Positions 61,914 to 64,000 of a stretch of 64,000 nt of DNA are shown here, piece after piece. The stretch comes from Ga0074139 sp046336825 (GTDB lineage: Bacteria > Bdellovibrionota > Bdellovibrionia > Bdellovibrionales > Bdellovibrionaceae): contig JBKDFX010000097.1 of assembly GCA_046336825.1 (NCBI GenBank), positions 1 to 64,000 of the forward strand, in the 5' to 3' direction. Position 1 is the stretch's first letter; every line of letters begins with the position of its first letter. The translations under genes and the position numbers were made by a program. Under the pieces are notes generated by a model. It did not search any database. It was not told the origin of the DNA and was given only the letters and a program-made list of their open reading frames with translations.

Positions 61914-63322
61914 GTTGCAGCCTGTAGTTTTTTCGCTTTCTCAACGGCCTGTTCAATTGTTCCAACCATGTAGAACGCTTGTTCAGGTAGAGCATCATGT
62001 TTTCCGTCAAGAATTTCGCGGAAGCCTTTAACTGTGTCTTTAATGTCCACGTACTCACCCTTAATTCCTGTGAAGACCTCACCTACGAAGAAGGGCTGAG
62101 AAAGGAATCTCTGAACTTTACGAGCTCGATAAACAACAAGTTTATCTTCTTCAGACAATTCATCCATACCTAAGATGGCGATAATATCTTGAAGTTCACG
62201 ATATCTTTGCAGAAGCGATTGAACATCACGTGCAGTTTTGTAGTGCGCTTCTCCCACGACCAATGGGTCTAGAATACGAGAAGTCGAAGAAAGTGGGTTC
62301 ACAGCAGGGAAAATCGCCATAGCTGCGATATCACGATCCAAATTTGTAGTGGCATCTAAGTGAGTAAAAGTTGTTGCAGGCGCTGGATCTGTATAGTCAT
62401 CCGCAGGAACGTAAACCGCCTGAACTGATGTGATTGATCCTTTTTTAGTTGAAGTGATTCGCTCTTGCATCACGCCCATTTCAGTTCCTAGGGTAGGCTG
62501 ATAACCCACGGCTGATGGAATACGACCTAAAAGAGCAGACACTTCAGCACCCGCTTGAGTAAATCGGAAGATATTATCTACGAAGAAAAGAACGTCTTGG
62601 TTTTCTACGTCGCGGAAATATTCAGCTACAGTAAGACCCGTTAATGCCACACGCGCACGTGCTCCAGGTGGCTCATTCATCTGACCATACACGAGAGCTG
62701 TTTTCTCGATAACTCCAGACTCTTTCATTTCTCTCCAAAGATCGTTACCTTCACGAGTTCTTTCACCAACTCCAGCAAATACTGAGTATCCACCGTGTTC
62801 TGTTGCGATATTTCGAATAAGTTCTTGAATTAAAACCGTCTTACCAACGCCCGCACCACCAAAAAGACCGATCTTACCGCCCTTCGCGTAGGGAGCCAAA
62901 AGGTCCACAACTTTAATTCCAGTCATAAGCATTTGGGCTGAAGTGGCTTGGTCTTCAAACTTTGGAGCTTGCCTGTGAATGTCCCAAGACTGCTTTGTTT
63001 TGATCTCACCAGCCTCATCAACGGGTTCACCCACCACGTTGATAATACGTCCCAAAACTTCTTTTCCCACAGGGGCTGCAATCATTTTACCTGTATCTAA
63101 AACGGCTGAACCTCGAACAAGACCTTCTGTCGAGTCCATAGAAACAGTGCGTACGACATTGTCACCTAAGTGTTGTGCCACTTCGAGAACAAGGTTGTTT
63201 TCTTTTTCAGAAATAAGCTTGTTTGTTGTTCTGAGGGCCGTGTTGATGGGAGGAAGCTCGCCGCCCTCAAACTCAACGTCTACTACTGGGCCCATAACTT
63301 GTTTAATTTTTCCGTTTGCCAT
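61910..63322 (-). CDS. atpD: ATP synthase beta subunit
   Basis: The catalytic F1 subunit, 470 residues. GGAGVGKTVLIQELI is Walker A. GERTREGNDLWREMKESGV, VALTGLTVAEYFRD, the Walker-B segment VLFFVDNIFRFTQAG and GYQPTLGTEMG are hallmarks. The MPAVNPLSSTSR-type block (IFPAVNPLSSTSR) is intact. It lies between atpG and atpC. Confidence 0.97.
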   Translation of the reverse strand: MANGKIKQVMGPVVDVEFEGGELPPINTALRTTNKLISEKENNLVLEVAQHLGDNVVRTVSMDSTEGLVRGSAVLDTGKMIAAPVGKEVLGRIINVVGEPVDEAGEIKTKQSWDIHRQAPKFEDQATSAQMLMTGIKVVDLLAPYAKGGKIGLFGGAGVGKTVLIQELIRNIATEHGGYSVFAGVGERTREGNDLWREMKESGVIEKTALVYGQMNEPPGARARVALTGLTVAEYFRDVENQDVLFFVDNIFRFTQAGAEVSALLGRIPSAVGYQPTLGTEMGVMQERITSTKKGSITSVQAVYVPADDYTDPAPATTFTHLDATTNLDRDIAAMAIFPAVNPLSSTSRILDPLVVGEAHYKTARDVQSLLQRYRELQDIIAILGMDELSEEDKLVVYRARKVQRFLSQPFFVGEVFTGIKGEYVDIKDTVKGFREILDGKHDALPEQAFYMVGTIEQAVEKAKKLQAAT

Positions 63323-63330
63323 TTTAACCT

Positions 63331-64000
63331 CTACTTAAGCGCCTCAGCGCCGCTCGTGATTTCAGTCAATTCTGTCGTAATTTTTTCTTGTCTTAATTTA
63401 TTGTAGGTAAGCGTGAGTGAATTGATCACCCCTTTTGCGTTCGTAGTCGCATTTTCCATTGCCGACATTCGAGCCCCGTGTTCAGAGGCTACGCTTTCAG
63501 ATAAGCAGCGGTAAACTTGAAGATCGAAGTGTCTTTTCAAAAGATCCTCGATCAACACTTCTGCACTTGGTTCAAAAATTAATTCTTTTGAGAAACCCGC
63601 TGTGTTTTTTTCTTCTGTAAAGCTTGATGTTTCAATACTGGCAGGTATGAGCGTTTCAGCAACTACAACTTGCGAAATTGCTGATTTGAATTCGTTATAA
63701 ATGATGCGAATTTCATCATATCCGCCGTCTAAATATTCTTGAAGTAACTTTTTGGCGACCTTCGCGGCCAAATCATAGGAAATGTCTTTATCAAGCTTAG
63801 TGATATAGTCAAAAGGCTTTATCCCGCGCTTAACAAAGAAATCATGCCCACGACGACCAATAAAAAACAAATCGAGAGCTTGGTATTTTGATGCGTTTGT
63901 CTTGATGTATTGATCGGAAAATTTATTGATATTGCTATTGAAGCCGCCGCATAGTCCGCGGTCACTTGTGAGAACAACAAGAAGTATCTTTTTGACTTCA
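63331..64000 (-). CDS. atpG: ATP synthase gamma subunit (5' end outside window)
   Basis: The frame is open to the window edge; residues encoded at 63900-64000 include LTSDRGLCGGFN, the conserved block normally near residue 75-85 of gamma, so roughly the first 70 residues are missing. The C-terminal coiled-coil (MSAMENATTNAKGVINSLTL and YNKLRQEKITTEL) is the rotor axle. It is followed by atpD 8 bp later, in the standard atpG-D-C order. Confidence 0.95.
   Translation of the reverse strand, partial: EVKKILLVVLTSDRGLCGGFNSNINKFSDQYIKTNASKYQALDLFFIGRRGHDFFVKRGIKPFDYITKLDKDISYDLAAKVAKKLLQEYLDGGYDEIRIIYNEFKSAISQVVVAETLIPASIETSSFTEEKNTAGFSKELIFEPSAEVLIEDLLKRHFDLQVYRCLSESVASEHGARMSAMENATTNAKGVINSLTLTYNKLRQEKITTELTEITSGAEALK

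Noticed and set aside
1..64000. CRISPR arrays, tRNA or rRNA genes, and known riboswitches.
   Set aside because: Intergenic gaps are short, and none contains spaced identical repeats, a recognisable cloverleaf or a riboswitch core that I can support.

Overview
The window is a dense, moderately AT-rich stretch of a Gram-negative bacterial chromosome. Gram-negative traits are LolA-like carriers, several signal-peptide-bearing beta-barrel candidates, a Tat translocase, an LpoA-like lipoprotein, a PilT retraction ATPase and a NuoA-N type complex I. The mix of secreted proteases, FtsX/LolD transport genes, an acyl-CoA carboxylase operon and a Lys/Ala-rich L21 tail resembles Bdellovibrio-like predatory bacteria (Bdellovibrionota). 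That placement rests on gene style only; no rRNA or tRNA gene is present to confirm it.

Layout. 1-6.7 kb: end of a GT39-like glycosyltransferase, a membrane-anchored PHP-like protein that has lost metal ligands, a 2Fe-2S ferredoxin, a DnaQ-type exonuclease, NAD+ synthetase, a DUF2203 protein, a pilin-like bitopic protein and a TPR protein. 6.6-15 kb (minus strand): rimO with a LolA-like gene, comF, then rng and the rplU-rpmA-obg-nadD::rsfS-rlmH ribosome/NAD cluster. 15.1-19 kb (plus): pilT followed by the nucleoside-salvage operon deoC-deoA-punA. 19-25.9 kb (minus): a compact operon with a LolD-like ATPase, two FtsX-type permeases, a lipoprotein-sorting-like carrier and two predicted outer-membrane proteins. 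26-32.3 kb (plus): a subtilase, asnS and a three-gene biotin-dependent acyl-CoA carboxylase. 32.2-33.5 kb: an inserted segment bounded by an exact 39-bp direct repeat and carrying a dead transposase gene. 33.5-38 kb (minus): tatB-tatC, an unknown gene and a double M16 peptidase. 37.9-45.8 kb (plus): hemW, grpE, a DnaJ-like gene, an LpoA-like lipoprotein, two DksA-like proteins and lon. 45.8-49.4 kb: an SDR enzyme, a trypsin-like protease, an HTH/coiled-coil protein and a patatin. 49.4-56.8 kb (minus): nuoA-H-J-K-L-M-N, the membrane arm of complex I only. 56.9-64 kb: mfd, an outer-membrane protein and atpG-atpD-atpC.

Main points for follow-up. (1) Two core genes, rplU and the biotin carboxylase gene, each have an in-frame stop after which clear protein-coding sequence continues to a second stop just before the next gene's ribosome binding site. 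They are either recent nonsense mutations, sequencing errors or readthrough sites. (2) The 39-bp repeat reconstructs an ancestral tail-to-tail overlap of the BCCP gene and tatC that was split by a roughly 1.2-kb insertion. (3) The LolD/FtsX x2/carrier/two-barrel operon looks like a dedicated envelope transport system of unknown cargo. (4) nadD and rsfS are fused in one reading frame. (5) hemW and the M16 gene are divergent with overlapping start codons in one CATG.
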